DNA from: Liolophura sinensis
Lineage: Eukaryota > Mollusca > Polyplacophora > Chitonida > Chitonidae
Assembly (NCBI RefSeq): GCF_032854445.1
Contig: NC_088297.1
Coordinates: 16,131,127-16,195,126, forward strand
DNA: 64,000 nt
Direction: 5' to 3'
A model generated the notes under the pieces. The model made no database searches. It saw only the letters and a program-made list of their open reading frames with translations, and was not told the DNA's origin. Positions 1 to 13,585 of this stretch are shown here, one piece after another. The first letter of the stretch is position 1. Each line of letters starts with the position of its first letter. A program made the translations under genes and the position numbers.

Positions 1-2181
1 TTTCAGAGTGGTCTTACCGACCCCCTGTGGGCTAATATGTTGACAAAAATATCTTGACTGCAATTGCAGGAAAAAACATCTAAAAAGTGGTGGTCATCTT
101 AGATCGTATCATTTGTTGTCTGGGGGAAAGTACAATTTGTCTGTAGTGCCACGCGAAAGTTACTGGACATATATTTTTGAGATTGAAGTTGACGAATATA
201 CCACATGACTGGTACGCTCATGAAACATGTAACGTTAGACGGTTTGCCAAGAACGTGATTAGGTTTGATGTTATTCTCCGCTTCCCTACACCTAAAACTA
301 TAACTTTGAACTTTCTATACATGAAATATTTTTCAGCACACGGTAAAACTCGAATAAAATAATTAACACATATGTGTATATGGGTGTTGTGTAAGTCTAC
401 ACACGGTTACTCTTAAACACTGTTAGATGAGTCATATATAGGTTAAATCTCAACTATTCAGAAAGGTATAAGTGGGAAAATCAACTGTGTGTGAAGTGGA
501 AATTCTGATCTACGATACATCTGAGAAGACAATTATAATGTTCGATAATTAATTGTCTCACAAAATCGTATACCAGCTGTTTATATTTTTATGTTCTCAG
601 ATTTGGTTAAATCCATTTGATCTGCTCGGTTGTGGCCTAATGTATAAAAAAATTACATAACAAATAAAAGATAGGTTTGATTTGAGAAATCTACTAAATC
701 TGGCGTGGTGACAACGCAGATAAATTAGAAATCAGTAGTACTATATTCATTTACGGATGCGCGGTGACCTCAGATAATTTGAAGTCCTTACACAGAGATT
801 GTAGCAGGCTGGACAGTGTTTAAGCTCGGCGCAGACGAGAGCTACATATGTGCTTAGGTTAAATTCATTCGTGACACTTGCCTTAAGCACATAACTCTAG
901 TCTGCGGGTAACTTTTCTTTAAGTTTTTGCCTTTCCTAAGGCTATGCCAAATATCTAACGTGTTAGATAATTTCTGTCATTCGTGAACGATGGCTTGTCG
1001 TGTGCGCCGAATGAAACTATCTCCTTTCAAGTAGTCGTGAATGCGCAGGCGCGTCGTGGTCTTTACATGCTACGCTGATCTAGTACAAAACTGCTTCTTA
1101 AAAAGAAATGTACAATACATCTATTAGATGTCATCTAATTTGCTTCTTAAAACACAATCCAGCCTTTGTGTCTCCGCTCTGATGGCCAGTTCAGTGACTG
1201 TATATACCTATTTATGCATTTCCGCATAATGCCGCATGTCGGCCGTCATATCCGTGAAACAAATGTGGTACGTTGTATATCCCAATCAAAAAGATAAATA
1301 AATATAATTCTGGACATTTGTGGATTGTGATACCGTGTACCAACCTTAAATGACAAATCTGCATGAAATAACAAATATTGTCATTTCATTTATTTATTTG
1401 ATTGGTGTTTTACGCCGTACTCAAGAATATTTCACTTATACGACGGCGGCCAGCATTATGGTGACTGGAAACCGGGCAGAGCCAGGGAGAAACCCACGAC
1501 CATCCACAGGTTGCTGGCAGACCTTCCCACCGGAGAGGAAGCCATCATAAGCTGGACTTGAACTCACAGCGACCCCATTGGTGAGAGGCTCCTGGGTCAT
1601 TACACTACGCTTGCGCCTAACTGAGCCTTTGTCATTTGAGGTAGTGGCCCAAAATCTATATTACCCAATTTGACTGACTCAATGACTGTTTGGGGTGATT
1701 TAACAATCATTAAGTCCGTCGAAAATTGGCTGGATGTACTGATTCTCATTCAGATCGTGAAATGGTGAGGCTGTTCGAATCGATCGGGTATTTCCGAATG
1801 TCTCGGTAATTATATGCCGTAGTGGTAGCCAATAAAACAGAGATGACTTAGAACACATTTCCCGGATCGAAATGCTGAAGCTCTTGCAGGTGTCTGTCTC
1901 ATTACACATTGGACCAAAATGAGGTAAATTACGCAATACCGGTACAGCAATTATATATTATAGTAACACTATATTTTGTAGTATATTTTACAACAAGTAT
2001 TGCGTATAACATCTAACACATCTTATGTTCAATTCTTTCAGCACAAAACCTTGTGTTAATTCAACACAAGAGAGAGTTGTTCAAATATGACACAATACTT
2101 TATTGGAATGAACACGAGTTTTTGTTCATATGACATTTTAAATGGACATTGTGTTACACCTGTTTTCTTTGTATCCCGCAG
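1..2181. other. Upstream region or first intron of the P450; no exon recognised
   Basis: The sequence is AT-rich. The first P450 exon I can identify starts at 2182 and needs two bases of a split codon from an earlier exon. That exon should encode the start codon and a hydrophobic membrane anchor. I found no ATG followed by a hydrophobic stretch and a donor of the right phase here, so it may lie to the left of the window. The one repeat I recognise is the SINE copy at 1388-1627. Confidence 0.5.
1388..1627 (-). mobile_element. SINE family A copy, head truncated
   Basis: Read on the plus strand it shows the inverted tail (TTATTTATTTGATTGG), the conserved body and the inverted tRNA-like head up to CTGAGC. 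The imperfect flanks TTGTCATTT on both sides look like a target-site duplication. Confidence 0.85.
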
Positions 2182-5100
2182 GTGGCTCAACCAGAAGTAC
2201 TGGCAGAAGGTGGGCGTTGGCGGGCCAGATCCCAATATATTTTTCGGCAATCTAAACGAATTGAGAACGAAAGTTAGTACTGAGATATAAGTTATTAATA
2301 TAATGCTTTAACGGTTCGTGTGGAACTTGTGACAAGAATCGGTCGATGATTCCTTCTTGTCACCAAAGGGCGTCGGTTTACCGCGTTCCTAAAGCTTTTC
2401 TCGTAGTCATAATCGTTTATAGTATATGTCAACACAAACTGAGGTTCTGCCGGTGAGCTAAGCATGCCAGAGGCATTATTTTCATGTTACTTTATGTTAA
2501 AAATGACAACAACATAGCATTTTAAGTGATTGTACACTAATATGTTCAATATTGATATTAGTCTGGTTAAAAAATGGCGTTAAACTACGTGTATGCTGCT
2601 ATCATTTAAGTATTTAACTAATAAAACTCCAACTGATCGTATTTGACCCGTACCTTGCCGTCGCTGCTCTGGTCTGCAACCCCTGGAGTGGTCATTTGTA
2701 GACAATATAAACCTAGTTGACAGAGGTTTCACGTCACAGCAGCTGATAAAGGAAGACAGAAGAGATACTTTGCTAACATTTCAAAGAAGTCTTTTCTATC
2801 GCAGGTTAATAGTATAAATAATAAGCGAAATGACCAAATCACAGTGTAGGTCGTTAGCCGTTAAAATTATATCCATAGAATGTTTAGTATTTACTTATCA
2901 TTCACCCAAGCCAATCTTCCTTATTCTTGTGACAGCTTCTTTTCTACATACACATGATGGATAGAGCAAAGTTACTGCCGTGCCATCTTGTATATATGGA
3001 AGTGAAAGCAGAATAAAACACGATGAGTTGACATAAATTCACCAGCCAGTATTACGTGGTCTAAACTTGTACCGCCAGCAAGGATTCTATTTGCCTCACA
3101 TTTTGCTCACGTTTCACTGCCAATGTAGATCAAACTGATGAAACATTTGAACTGACCTTGTATATCTGTAGTAAATATGTCATCGTATAACAACACGATT
3201 ACGAAAGTATGGCGCATAACAACAGCTATTTATGAACATCCCAGGCTAAGCAGTTCTTGATTAATTAGGTCACTGGTTCGAATCCAGCGCTGTCAGGTTC
3301 GGGTGCTGGTTCCTGTAAGGATTTTTTTTTTTGTCAAACAAGTGAAACAGTGCGACCGCTTAGTAAGCTTTTCTTAAACCTGGTCCCAGTGGGAAATGGC
3401 CATAATTGCTCAAGTGCAAGTTAGTGGTACGTTCCCCTATTACAGAAATGAACAGGACAAAAATTGAAAACCTAATTACCACATTTACAAACACATTTGC
3501 TCCATTGCTCCATGAAGAGATGTAGACATTTAGATATAGTTCAGAAAGAAAACTTTTTCTCTTCCCCCCCCCCCCCCCCCCCACGCTATGCGGTACCACT
3601 GTCATACTGTCGATGTGACCTGAAGTCATTATATTTCCAATATACTTTTGTGTTGATATTTGTAATATTTCCTTAAAATCTCACACAACCTTTTGTTAAG
3701 GCAGAGTTACTGATACATGTCTTCAAACCTCTCTTTCAGACGAATTATGAAGTTATCCAAGGATGGACGAAGAAGTATGGCAAAACATACGGGTATGTTT
3801 AAACTTTCTCTTATACTGAAGGGAAATGAACCGAAAACTACACTTTCGCATCATTCAAAATCAACGAGTGAGTGTGTAAGCGCTTGGGGTTTAAGATCGT
3901 ACTTAACAATTTCAGTCATATGACAGAATCAGCGAGGGTTAATGTGTCCCTTTATACATGTGTTTGTGATGACATATTACAGCATCACTGCAAATTTTAA
4001 AAATTCGTTTTAATCGGTTCCGCCAGTGTGAATAATGACCGCGAGTCATTGTTACGTCAAGAATGGAATGTAGCGCCTACACCGTTACAATGTATCAGTT
4101 TCAGTTGTAACGTCGCACTGTCTTTAATGTGACGTCATCAGGATGAGCTGGGAAAGGAACATTTGACGCCAATAAAATGACGTCTTGCTGCCAGACGTTT
4201 GACAGGTCCCCGTTAAATACACCCATTTGACCAATCATAATGAACATTGTTGCAAGAAGCTCAACGGGATGTCCCACAAATTAGTTACAACTATTCAACC
4301 TGTGTGACGTAATCACATGTGGAATTCTAGACAAGTGACCTCTCACAAATCGCTATTAACCTGACTTTTTGTTTTACCTAATTCTTCTTAAGCCATGGTG
4401 CTAGAGGGCGTGCAGTTTGCTACTATTAAAACATTTACGTGAACAGTTAGAAAAAAAACCCTGAATGAGGTGAATTGACCAGAGGCCCTATTTCACCGAT
4501 TAAATCAATCAATCAATCAATCAATCGATAATCAAACATGTAGAGAAATTTATATTGTCGCTTTCCAGGTATTATTGCGGAGAAATACCCGTGTTGGTGA
4601 CGTCAGACGTAAAACTGATCAAAGAAGCCTTCGTTGAGAAGCACCAACATTTCCATGGACGTCAGGTATTCCTAATCTGTTTTTGATTGATTATTTGTTA
4701 TTATTTTAATATAGATCGTTGATAGACTATGGATTATTAGTTAATTATCGATTAGTAATAGATTATCAATTACTTGTTGGATTAGTTGAATATCGATTAT
4801 TGATAAATTAACGACTAGTATTTGAATATGGATCACTGATTGTCAATACCGACTAGAGCAGCATACTTGGGACCATTGTCTTGACAAATACTACTTTACA
4901 TGATACATGTAACAAAACTGAACATGTGCCTGTCGTCTAGCTCCCTTTCCTAACCAGTCCGACATATTATTGTGTAGAAAACCTCAATGGCTCACCAAGG
5001 GCCTCCATGGCCTATGATTTTGCGTGTCAGTGCAACACAATGATCCAGAGGCTCTCATAAATTCGTTCGCTGTGAGTTCACATCATTCTGACTTCCTCTC

Positions 5101-8100
5101 TGGTTGTAGGTGGGCAGGTTTGTCGGGCTCTGCGAGGTGACATCTCACTATAATGCTGATCACCTTCGTATAGGTGAACTATTCTTCAGTTCGACGTAAA
5201 ACACGTCAAGTCAAATCAGTGGCTCAGTGGTCAACATCGTCGGTATCGCCGTGGACAGAACCCTGTATTGAAATGATGGTTTCTTATCAGAATGAACTGT
5301 GAAATTGTGTTATAGACATGTTCGCTAAGCTTGCCCTTTTCCTCATACGATGGGATTTCACTTAATTTCCCAAAAATATGTCTCAATTTATACTATACTT
5401 TTTTGTACACAAGGCTGGGCATTTATGTAAATCATGTATAGGAATGCTGATTTTTTTTTTCTTTTACAGCCATTACCCTTGCCAAACTCATCTGACGACT
5501 CCATCCTAGCCTTCACTTCCGGTCGCACCTGGAAGAGGCAGCGGGCGGTCGTCAGCCCCTTTTTCAGCTCCCTGATGCTTAAAGAGGTATGTGAAAATAA
5601 CTATCATTGAAGCTTCCGTTCCAAATTACTATGCTGTTTAAGAAAGGGTAATTCATTTTATGCCAAACACAAACAAGTTCTAATCATACAGAGTATTTAT
5701 CCCTATAGTATTTTTGAATGAATTTCTGGTTTTGGACTGGTAACCTGGAGATTCCTGCGGTTTCAATGTTCCTAGGGCCTTTGTTAAAGCAATCGATCGG
5801 CGACGAGCGTGGAACATTTTACAAAGTCTTACATGCTATAAAAATGGTTTGTCTAGCGGCATTATGACGTACAAGCTGCGTCATATATTTTAAAATATAT
5901 TGTTATTGTATTGCTAAAAAAACCGTACTTTATGGGGTAAAGGCTGTATGAAATGTGTGTTTTTGTATTCTTGTGACGTTGATCAGAAATACGCCATATT
6001 CCATATTATTGACATGTCCCCAAGGTTATTTTATATCTATGACATCTGCACCATTATTTCCATAGATATCAAGTGTTATATTTGTAAGCCCCTGTCCTGC
6101 CCTCAAAAGTTTACTGATTTTTATGATCGAGACTTAAAAAAATAACTTCAATTCATTTTTTAGATAACTTGTTTTTACCCGTAACCGTATCACGTGTCAT
6201 ACACACCAGCGATCACGTGCTCAACTCATACCTACTTTGATCTTTTTTCAGGTCACCCCTCGCATCGAGAAGACAGTCAATCATCTACTACGGTTGCTCT
6301 CCACTCAGTCCAATAAGGGTGGCTCTACCGAAATGCTCAGGTAGTGTTCTTCACGTGATCGTATGTAACCTGCTGTCCTATTGGCCTAAATGTTTAGATA
6401 AGCTTGAACCAATCAGATCAGATTAGATATCCCAGTTGCTTTCAGATAACATACCACAATGCAATAGCAGCATACCTCTACGAAGGTCAACACAAACTGG
6501 GGTACAAATTCGTTGTTGCCTGAATTGTACTAAGCGCTATTCTCCTCTTCACCCGTGATGACATGAAACAAATATATAGGTGTGATGTTAAAACCTTGAT
6601 GACAGGTATTACCAGATAACAGATAACATCCACGTGATTCGTATTAGACCCGCTGCTATTGTGAAATTAGTGACCTTATTGACTCAGGTACTAGGGTTTC
6701 AACCGCTAGATCAACCGATGCACGTTTCCATTTCATCCTGGAACAGAATTGTTTCAAGATTCCCTAACGTCCAATGGCCCAGTGGCCTTGGTACAAAGAA
6801 GCGCTTTTCCGCGTGGTGTTGCATGAAGTTAGCTAGATACCTGTTGAGGATAGGACGTACATGCACGTCATACACGTGGTAAGGTTTGTCAGTATCCTGC
6901 CAAAGGCTGGTGGTTTACCACTCCAGACAATCCAGTTTCCTTCAACAGTAATACAACGGCCTCCATCGAATAAGAGAAAAAATTTTGAGTATGGCCTGTA
7001 ACAACAATCAAATAAATCAATCCATAAGGGATCACGAATTAACTGTTAACTGCTTCGAAATTAGTTCTTGATGGTTTTGGTTGTGGCTGCAGTCACGTCC
7101 ACGGCTTCGGACATTATACATATTGCCAACTCGTAATAACACTAGCCCCCCAAACACGAGGAAATTTGGTTCGAGTGGGACTTTTTGTTTGGAGCTATAC
7201 GAGTGATCTGACAATATGCGGTATAATTTTCGCACAACTCTATCATTTTTCCTCAACTCATACACTAACCGTCATCATGTAGGTGATATATTCTTGAAAA
7301 TAGCATAAAGTAGCCATTAAACAAAGAATGATAGTAGGCCTATTAGTTTGTAGTAATTGTGGATTTCTTTATTTACATTTTCTTTGAAAATTGAAAAGAT
7401 TATATTGATATACAGAATAAAACAACACCCTCGAAAAATAACAATGGCCGGGTAGTACTTCAGTAGTAAAATTGGTTACTGTGTTTGCAAAACTAACCCA
7501 TGATCCTTTTCCATCATGAGAAACCACGGATGCACACAATAATTAGTGGTTCATTCGACCTTACAGTGTTTTTCAGGCATTTTCTCTGGAGGCCATCGCT
7601 CGCTGTGCGTTCAGCATGGAGTCCGAATCTCAGAAGAACAAAAATGATCTCTTCCTATCAGTTGTTAGAAATTTCTTCAAAATAGGAAATTTTGCGCGAA
7701 GAAGCTTTGTGCTAATGGTAGCAGGTGAGTTCCCAATTTCATAAACTTTGTGATCTCCATTTGCATTATATTTATGTACGTGGGAAGGTCTGTCAGCAAC
7801 CTGCGGATGGTCGTGGGTTTCCCCCGGGCTGTGCCCGGTTCACACCCACGATAATGCTGGCCGCCGTCGTATAAGTGAAATATTCTTGAGTACGGCGTAA
7901 AACACCAATCAAATAAATAAATAAATAAATATATTTATGTATGCAGTAGACGTTATTAATGAGACTTAAAGTAGATGTTGTATGCTAACTGCATATACTA
8001 AGAACACTGGCCAACACGGGCATGTAGTATTGATCTCGTAAGCCTGTCGACCTTCATGTAAGTGAAATAGTTTTCGCAGCAAGACGTATAACATTGATCA

Positions 8101-11100
8101 CATAAATAAATTCACTGATTCATTCACCCTCTTTCTTTCAGCTGCCTTTCCGTCTTGCCGCAGACTGTGGAATATTCCTATTACTCTAGTCAAATGCCTG
8201 CGGCTGTTCACGGATCCCCAGGACGCTCTCATGAAAGTCCTGCTTCCTGTCATCAACGAAAGGAGGACTCACAAGAAGGTCGGTACAAAACATTATAATG
8301 CTAAACTATATGAACGAGATTCGCAGTCAAATAGGGCACCCTTTCCCGTTCGGTGGCCGAGCAAGCCCAATTCATCTGTGTTATCTTGTTATTCACTAAG
8401 TCGTGCGTTATTAGTTTGCCCACAAATACGGAATAAACGTACGCGAGACGGTCTTGCAGCAACCTGGGGATGGTCGTGGGTCTTCCCAGGGTTCTACCAG
8501 GTTCCCTCCCGCCATAATGCTGGCCGCCGTCGTATAAGTGAAATTGAGTACGGCGTGAAACACCGATCAAATATATCAAATATATAAATAAAGAATCAAC
8601 TTTATCTGGAACAAGGAGACGATGTCCTAATATCTCAATTCAAATCATCAAATTGTGTTCAAAGCCAATTTCGAAATTTATCTATGTATGTACGTCCTTG
8701 TGTATAGTGTTGTTTCGATTGTTGTCTATTCACTCTAGTACCATCAATTTATCCTATTGACTTCTTGTGTATACCGTTATTTTGGTTGCTGCCTGTTCAC
8801 TTTAATACCATTGCTTGTTTTGACATTGATATCTCCTCAAACATATAAAAGAGCGATCCTAACAGTTCGACCTATCAGTTTTATTTCAGTAGAGAAAAAC
8901 ATGTTTGACAAATGGATAGGATCTATATCAAACCGATCAAACATCCCTGTAACGTCACTTGACAGTACTGTGTCATTATTTGCAGGGTAAGAAAGATCTA
9001 CTGCAGATCCTCGTGGAATCGGAAGTTTCCGACACAGATCGGATAACTCCGCATAGCACTGATAACGAATCGTTGGATACACTTAAAGTTCGAGTTGAAC
9101 GGAAGCTTAATAAAGAGGTAAGCTTATTTAACTTATGAATTTCTGCTTATGTGTGGGTTTTTGTCACTGGTCTGTGTTTGTTACTGACAGTTGGCATTTT
9201 GTTTGTATGTCAAAATGGAATATCAACCTATTTATGTGACCAGTTCTTGGATTTTGCGCTGATAAGTTCAAACTCAGTCAAAAGACTAAAGCAATTTGTT
9301 TTTTGTCTTTTTGGATGACTTTGGAATAGTTTTTCAAGTTATTTGCTGTTGAAATAAAACGAAAACAATAGTTCATCTCTTGAATGTACTTTACAGCTTA
9401 GTGTTTAAATCAAAATTATCTGAGTGTTAAGTTTAAAGTCAGAAAATTACTGAGATAAATGTTCGATAAAATTTGTAAAGTCCCAGGATTGCCATATCTG
9501 CAATAGGGTTCGATTAGTTGTGCAACATTATTCAGTATGGTTGTCGAATTTTCCTCGGTGTTTCATAACAACAAGATGAGTAAGTGGTACATATATAATC
9601 AAGGCTTAATGAATTATCTAGTGATGTTTATTATCATGAATAAAGCGATATTGCATAAAAACATTGTAAACCATCCCAATGTATTTGCTGATGCAGGTGG
9701 CGAAACTAATTGCAATCGAAAAAAAAGCAATTTGTGATGACCTTTTTAATGAAAAATCTGTCTGATTGTTGACATTTTATGTATGTAATCGATCGCTATT
9801 TTCCCAAACAGTTGTTGAATGTTATGATAGAATGTAGCCAAGTAGTCTCAATGTTGGAAAAGCTTACAACAGCGAATGTCACAAATTCGGTCCCTAGAAA
9901 CATTAAGAGATATCAGAGATCAAATGCTTTGGTAAGTTTAGGAATTCCCATGCATTTTGCATACTGTATAGATCCATTGCAGATATTTATAAAAGAAAAG
10001 AAGAAAAGAAAATGGTTTATCATTTTGTTTTCGTTATTACCAAAGCGGTGTGTGTTTTCCAAGTCTAAAGATTTCTATGTCAACGATGTCATTTTCTGCG
10101 TCTGAAGTCAAATTTTGAAAACATTTTTCCATTGTCTTAGACATCCCGAATATCCAAGCACGAATCCTTCCAACCATTGAGGTAATTTAGTTACGGTTTA
10201 TTATCACCTAATCCTTAATTTCAGACTTGATTTGCAATTTTATAGTAATTCAATTTACAGCATTTTTTCCAGATTCTTGTATCTACGTCCTGTATGTTTT
10301 AATAATTTGTTAACTTCTTTGTTCTTTTTTCATAAATGTGTTGTCCTTATTATTCGTTCATCTTATTTTGTTCATTGATAAAGAAAATGTGAACGTAATA
10401 TTCAAAATTAATAACATAAAAGATGGCACGACTGTAAAAACTTTTGTATCCTTCTTTAGGAAGTTGAAGCGCAGACAATGCTTATGCTGATATCTTCATA
10501 CGAAACTACGGCCAATGCCCTTGCGTACATCGTTTACGAATTGGCGGCTAATCTGGACGTGCAGAGCAAACTGATGGATGAAATAGAATGCACCATGGAA
10601 AGAAAGGTTTGTCTTATTTGAGACAATAAAACTAATCAGAATTGAAAATTTTTGTGTACGGCGTTAATTACAAATGAAACTTTTAATCATTCAAATCACA
10701 ATGCATAGCTATCCTTGTCAAATAATTCCTGATATAATCTTTGTTTTTGATTTCCATCAGATTTCCATGGCCTCGCTGAATAAATTGAATTACATGGAGC
10801 TGGTGATCAAAGAAGCTTTGAGAAAAAATCCGTTCGTCGTTGGGTAAGTAAAACATTGGGGGATGTTTTTTTCATTTTCCTAAAGCGTTCGTCACATAAC
10901 GGGAACATCTTTAAGTTATGTTTGGCGTTAAACACCTATCGAATAAATACATAAAAGTAACTAACTTTTACCCTTATGTTAGTCATGATTCGAAAGTGTC
11001 TCCTTACATATGAACATGGAACAGGCCAGTCCCAGTAGGATATATTCATAATGCTGCATAACTGAAATGCCATGCCAAATACACGTGGTCGAAGACAAGG

Positions 11101-12254
11101 AGTCAAATTGTTCTCTTTTTCTTGTAAACAGGGTGATCGCCCGTCGCTGCATGAGTGAATGTACCGTTGGGGGGATCCCCATTCCTAAGGACGCTCTAGT
11201 AGCGGTGGACTTGTGGTCGTTACACTTCGATAAGGATTATTGGGGGCCCATCGACACGAATATTCTAGCACCAGAAAGGTAGGAACTTTATTTTTATGCT
11301 TTGCTTGTAAAGTACGCTGTTCATATTGAAGCGTGGGGTTAAACTTCCAAAGCCATTTTGTCATAATCCAAAGCGAAAGCATCCAACACAGAGACTGACT
11401 GACATTTATACCAAAGATTCTTTTGGAATTTGCCAAGGAAACCAGCAATATCCAGATTTAAAACTGAAAAGAATATTTTCTGCTAAATCACGGGGAAAAC
11501 ATAAAGCCGAAATAAAAGAAAATGGGCTTTCGCTCCATATTTATCAAACGTTTTAAGAGTTAATTTAAAAATTCAAGCACAGCTTTAAAATAAAATATTT
11601 TTCTCTAGGAAGTTTAAGATTTAAAAAACTTAAAATTTTATTAGGCTGCTTGATAAATACGGGCTCTTGATTGTGGAACCATCTAGAACGGTAATGATAA
11701 CCCTTGACTAATATCGGTTACTACAGTCTAGCATATCTGCCTTTGTTTTCATCAGGTAGTTCGTGAGATACTTTTCTAATTGTGGCGGTTTCCCCAGTGT
11801 AATGTTGAGTTTCCAAAGTGCTGTGTGATTTTTCAGGAGTGCCGTGTTCTGATTCCCTAGTGCTGCTTTCTGTTTCCAAAGTGCTATCTTCTCCTCCTAC
11901 AAGCACTATGTTACTGCTTCTCCACTGCTGTGTTCCGTTTCCCCCAGTGCTTTGAACACCAATCATTTCAATACAGATCAATAATTATCCAATTTTATAT
12001 TTTCCAGATTTCTTGACAAAGAAAAAGAAGACGTTCAGAGACTGGCTTGGCTCCCTTTTGGCATCGGCCCACGCAAATGCATCGGTTCTAAACTGGCCAT
12101 GCTTCAGATCAAGATGGTCTTGGTTCAACTGCTGCAAAACTTCGACATCCGTCTGAGTTCCGAGACCAAAAGTCCACTGCCTTTGTACGAAGCCGGACTG
12201 GTAGAGCCACGGGACGGTGTTAAAGTGAATTTGTCCAGAAAGAAGTTGGCTTGA
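2182..12254 (+). CDS. Cytochrome P450, CYP3A/clan-3-like, 12 exons (first exon missing)
   Basis: Haem-thiolate monooxygenase, expected to be ER-anchored. Exons: 2182-2272, 3740-3792, 4569-4665, 5470-5586, 6252-6340, 7567-7724, 8142-8278, 8986-9117, 10460-10606, 10761-10843, 11132-11278, 12008-12254. All introns are GT-AG and the phases chain without a break, giving about 498 residues, full P450 length once an anchor exon is added. Motifs in order: C-helix WKRQR (WxxxR) in the fourth exon; I-helix SSYETT at 10493-10510; K-helix EALR (ExxR) in the tenth exon; APERF (PERF-type) across the last junction; haem loop FGIGPRKCIG with its Cys codon at 12078-12080; stop TGA 12252-12254. The acceptor at 7567, not the AG at 7576, keeps the frame. 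The order and spacing resemble CYP3A, but the subfamily and substrate cannot be told. Oddity: Ser-Ser replaces the usual (A/G)G before x-E-T in the I-helix. Confidence 0.93.
4390..4500 (+). repeat. Dispersed repeat, related to 29463-29545
   Basis: The stretch starting TAAGCCATGGTGCTAGAGGG and the one starting TAAGCCATAGAGCTAGGGGA share about 80-100 bases, including a later AAACCCT and a GAATTGAC/GAATTAAACTGAC motif. The type is unknown. It lies in P450 intron 2. Confidence 0.4.
4499..4527. repeat. (CAAT)n microsatellite
   Basis: Six to seven tetranucleotide units in the P450 intron before the third exon. Confidence 0.8.
4983..5216 (+). mobile_element. Old, diverged SINE family A copy
   Basis: It keeps the order of the family: GGCTC-type head, GCTGTGAGTTCA box-B region, a CTGACTTCCTCTC segment, TATAATGCTGATCACC and a CGACGTAAAACACGTCAAG tail. 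Many substitutions imply an old insertion. Confidence 0.6.
7779..7930 (+). mobile_element. SINE family A copy, 5'-truncated
   Basis: Only the 3' body and the AAATAAAT tail are present. It is flanked by a perfect 11-base target-site duplication, ATATTTATGTA (7768-7778 and 7931-7941). It lies in the P450 intron after the sixth exon. Confidence 0.93.
8438..8590 (+). mobile_element. SINE family A copy, 5'-truncated
   Basis: The 3' body of the family, with an internal loss of the ATTCTT segment, ends in ATCAAATATAT repeats. It lies in the P450 intron after the seventh exon. A further degenerate tail is visible at about 8035-8112. Confidence 0.8.
11755..11965. repeat. Degenerate about 21-24-bp tandem repeat
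   Basis: In the last P450 intron, blocks of the form GTTTCCnnAGTGCTGTGTT recur about eight times with varied spacing, ending at the CCCCCAGTGCTTTG block. The copies are diverged and have no obvious function. Confidence 0.55.
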
Positions 12255-13069
12255 TACTGTCTAGAGGGTTATACATCTCAGTGCCAGCGCTGGCCGTGAA
12301 TCAGTATATTTCTGCCGCATTTGTAACTTGGATCAGAGAGTTTTACCGGTGGCAAAGTGAAAGCGAAAGTAAACGTTTGGCAGGGGAAGTATCCTAAAGT
12401 GGCAAACGCTACTGAAAATATACGTTGGATAATGGCTCGAATTATTAACAACGTAGGCTTCCTGTATTGAAAAGCCCAAAGTGAATGTAACTATAATGCT
12501 GTTCAGGAAAGTGACAGTGAATGCCAAAGATTGAAGTAAACGACCAAAAGCAAATAAGGAAATGTAAGGAAAGAGCCTTAAAACAGATACGTGAAGCAAA
12601 TCAGGATAATTCATAAACTTTACTACACTTGGCACTGCATTTTCGCCGTGCAACGTGTTTTGAATATTTTGATGTGTGTATATAATTATACAGAACTCGA
12701 TGTGGATGTTTTCTTCACATTTGTTGTTGACCGTGATAACAGATTCATCACTTTCATACGTTTTGGCTGTCATCACACATAGAAGTATACAAGGCCTATA
12801 TCATTTGTTCTTTGCAGAATGTGTACGACGGTATGGTTTCAACGAACCGTTGTATGTGCTTTTATATATGTGCATGTATGCATATATGATGTAGTATACT
12901 ATAAATAGGGTATTCTTAGTTTTGTACCAAGCTGCGCACACAGCAGTAATGTGCTCCACTTTGCGTCTTATTTTTGCGGGTGAAATGATGGTTAATATAT
13001 ACTAGTCAGCCTTACAAATGTACATAAATGTCCGGTGTTTGTTACAAAATAATAAAATACATACTGCAT

Positions 13070-13585
13070 AAAGAGTAAAATCAGAGCAGCGAAGACAGTG
13101 TGATAGACGTACAGCATAGAGTAAAACCAGAGCAGTGAAGACAGTGCGATAGACGTAGAGCATAGAGAGTAAACCAGAGCAGCAACGACAGTGTGACAAA
13201 CGTACATCATAGAGAGAAAAAACAGCGCAGTGACAACAATGTGATAGACGCACAGGACAGAGAGAAAAACCAGAGCAGCGACGACAGTGTGATAGACGTA
13301 CAGTATAGAGACAAAAACCAGAGCAGTGAAGACATTGTGATAGACGTACAGCATAGAGAGTAAAACCAGAGCAGTGAAGACAGTGCGATAGACGTACAGC
13401 ATAGAGAGTAAGACCAGAGCAGTGAAGAGAGTGCGATAGACGTACAGCATAGAGAATAAAACCAGGGTAGCGAAGACAGTGTGATAGACGTGCATCATAG
13501 AGAGAAAAACAAAAGCAGCGAAGACAGTGTGATAGACGTGCATCATAGAGAGAAAAACAAAAGCAGCGAAGACAGTGTGATAATT
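13070..13585. repeat. 48-bp minisatellite, about 10-11 copies
   Basis: The unit is close to GTGATAGACGTACAGCATAG followed by AGAGTAAAACCAGAGCAGTG and AAGACA. It starts about 0.8 kb after the P450 stop. The last two units, ending near 13578, are almost identical to each other. Because 48 is a multiple of three, a 184-codon frame stays open on the minus strand; I regard it as non-coding. Confidence 0.9.

Noticed and set aside
2087-2290. ATG at 2087 as the P450 start, reading without splicing into the exon
   Set aside because: It is in frame by chance through the acceptor TATCCCGCAG at 2181, and it lacks a hydrophobic anchor. Family structure predicts a separate first exon.
7577-7724. AG at 7576 as the acceptor of the sixth P450 exon
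   Set aside because: It would shift the frame. The AG at 7566 joins in phase and adds the expected VFQ before AFSLEAIAR.
12333-12776. 147-codon minus-strand frame
   Set aside because: Antisense to the region just past the P450 stop; no family features and no splice context.
12992-13546. 184-codon minus-strand frame
   Set aside because: Sixteen-residue periodic translation of the 48-bp array.
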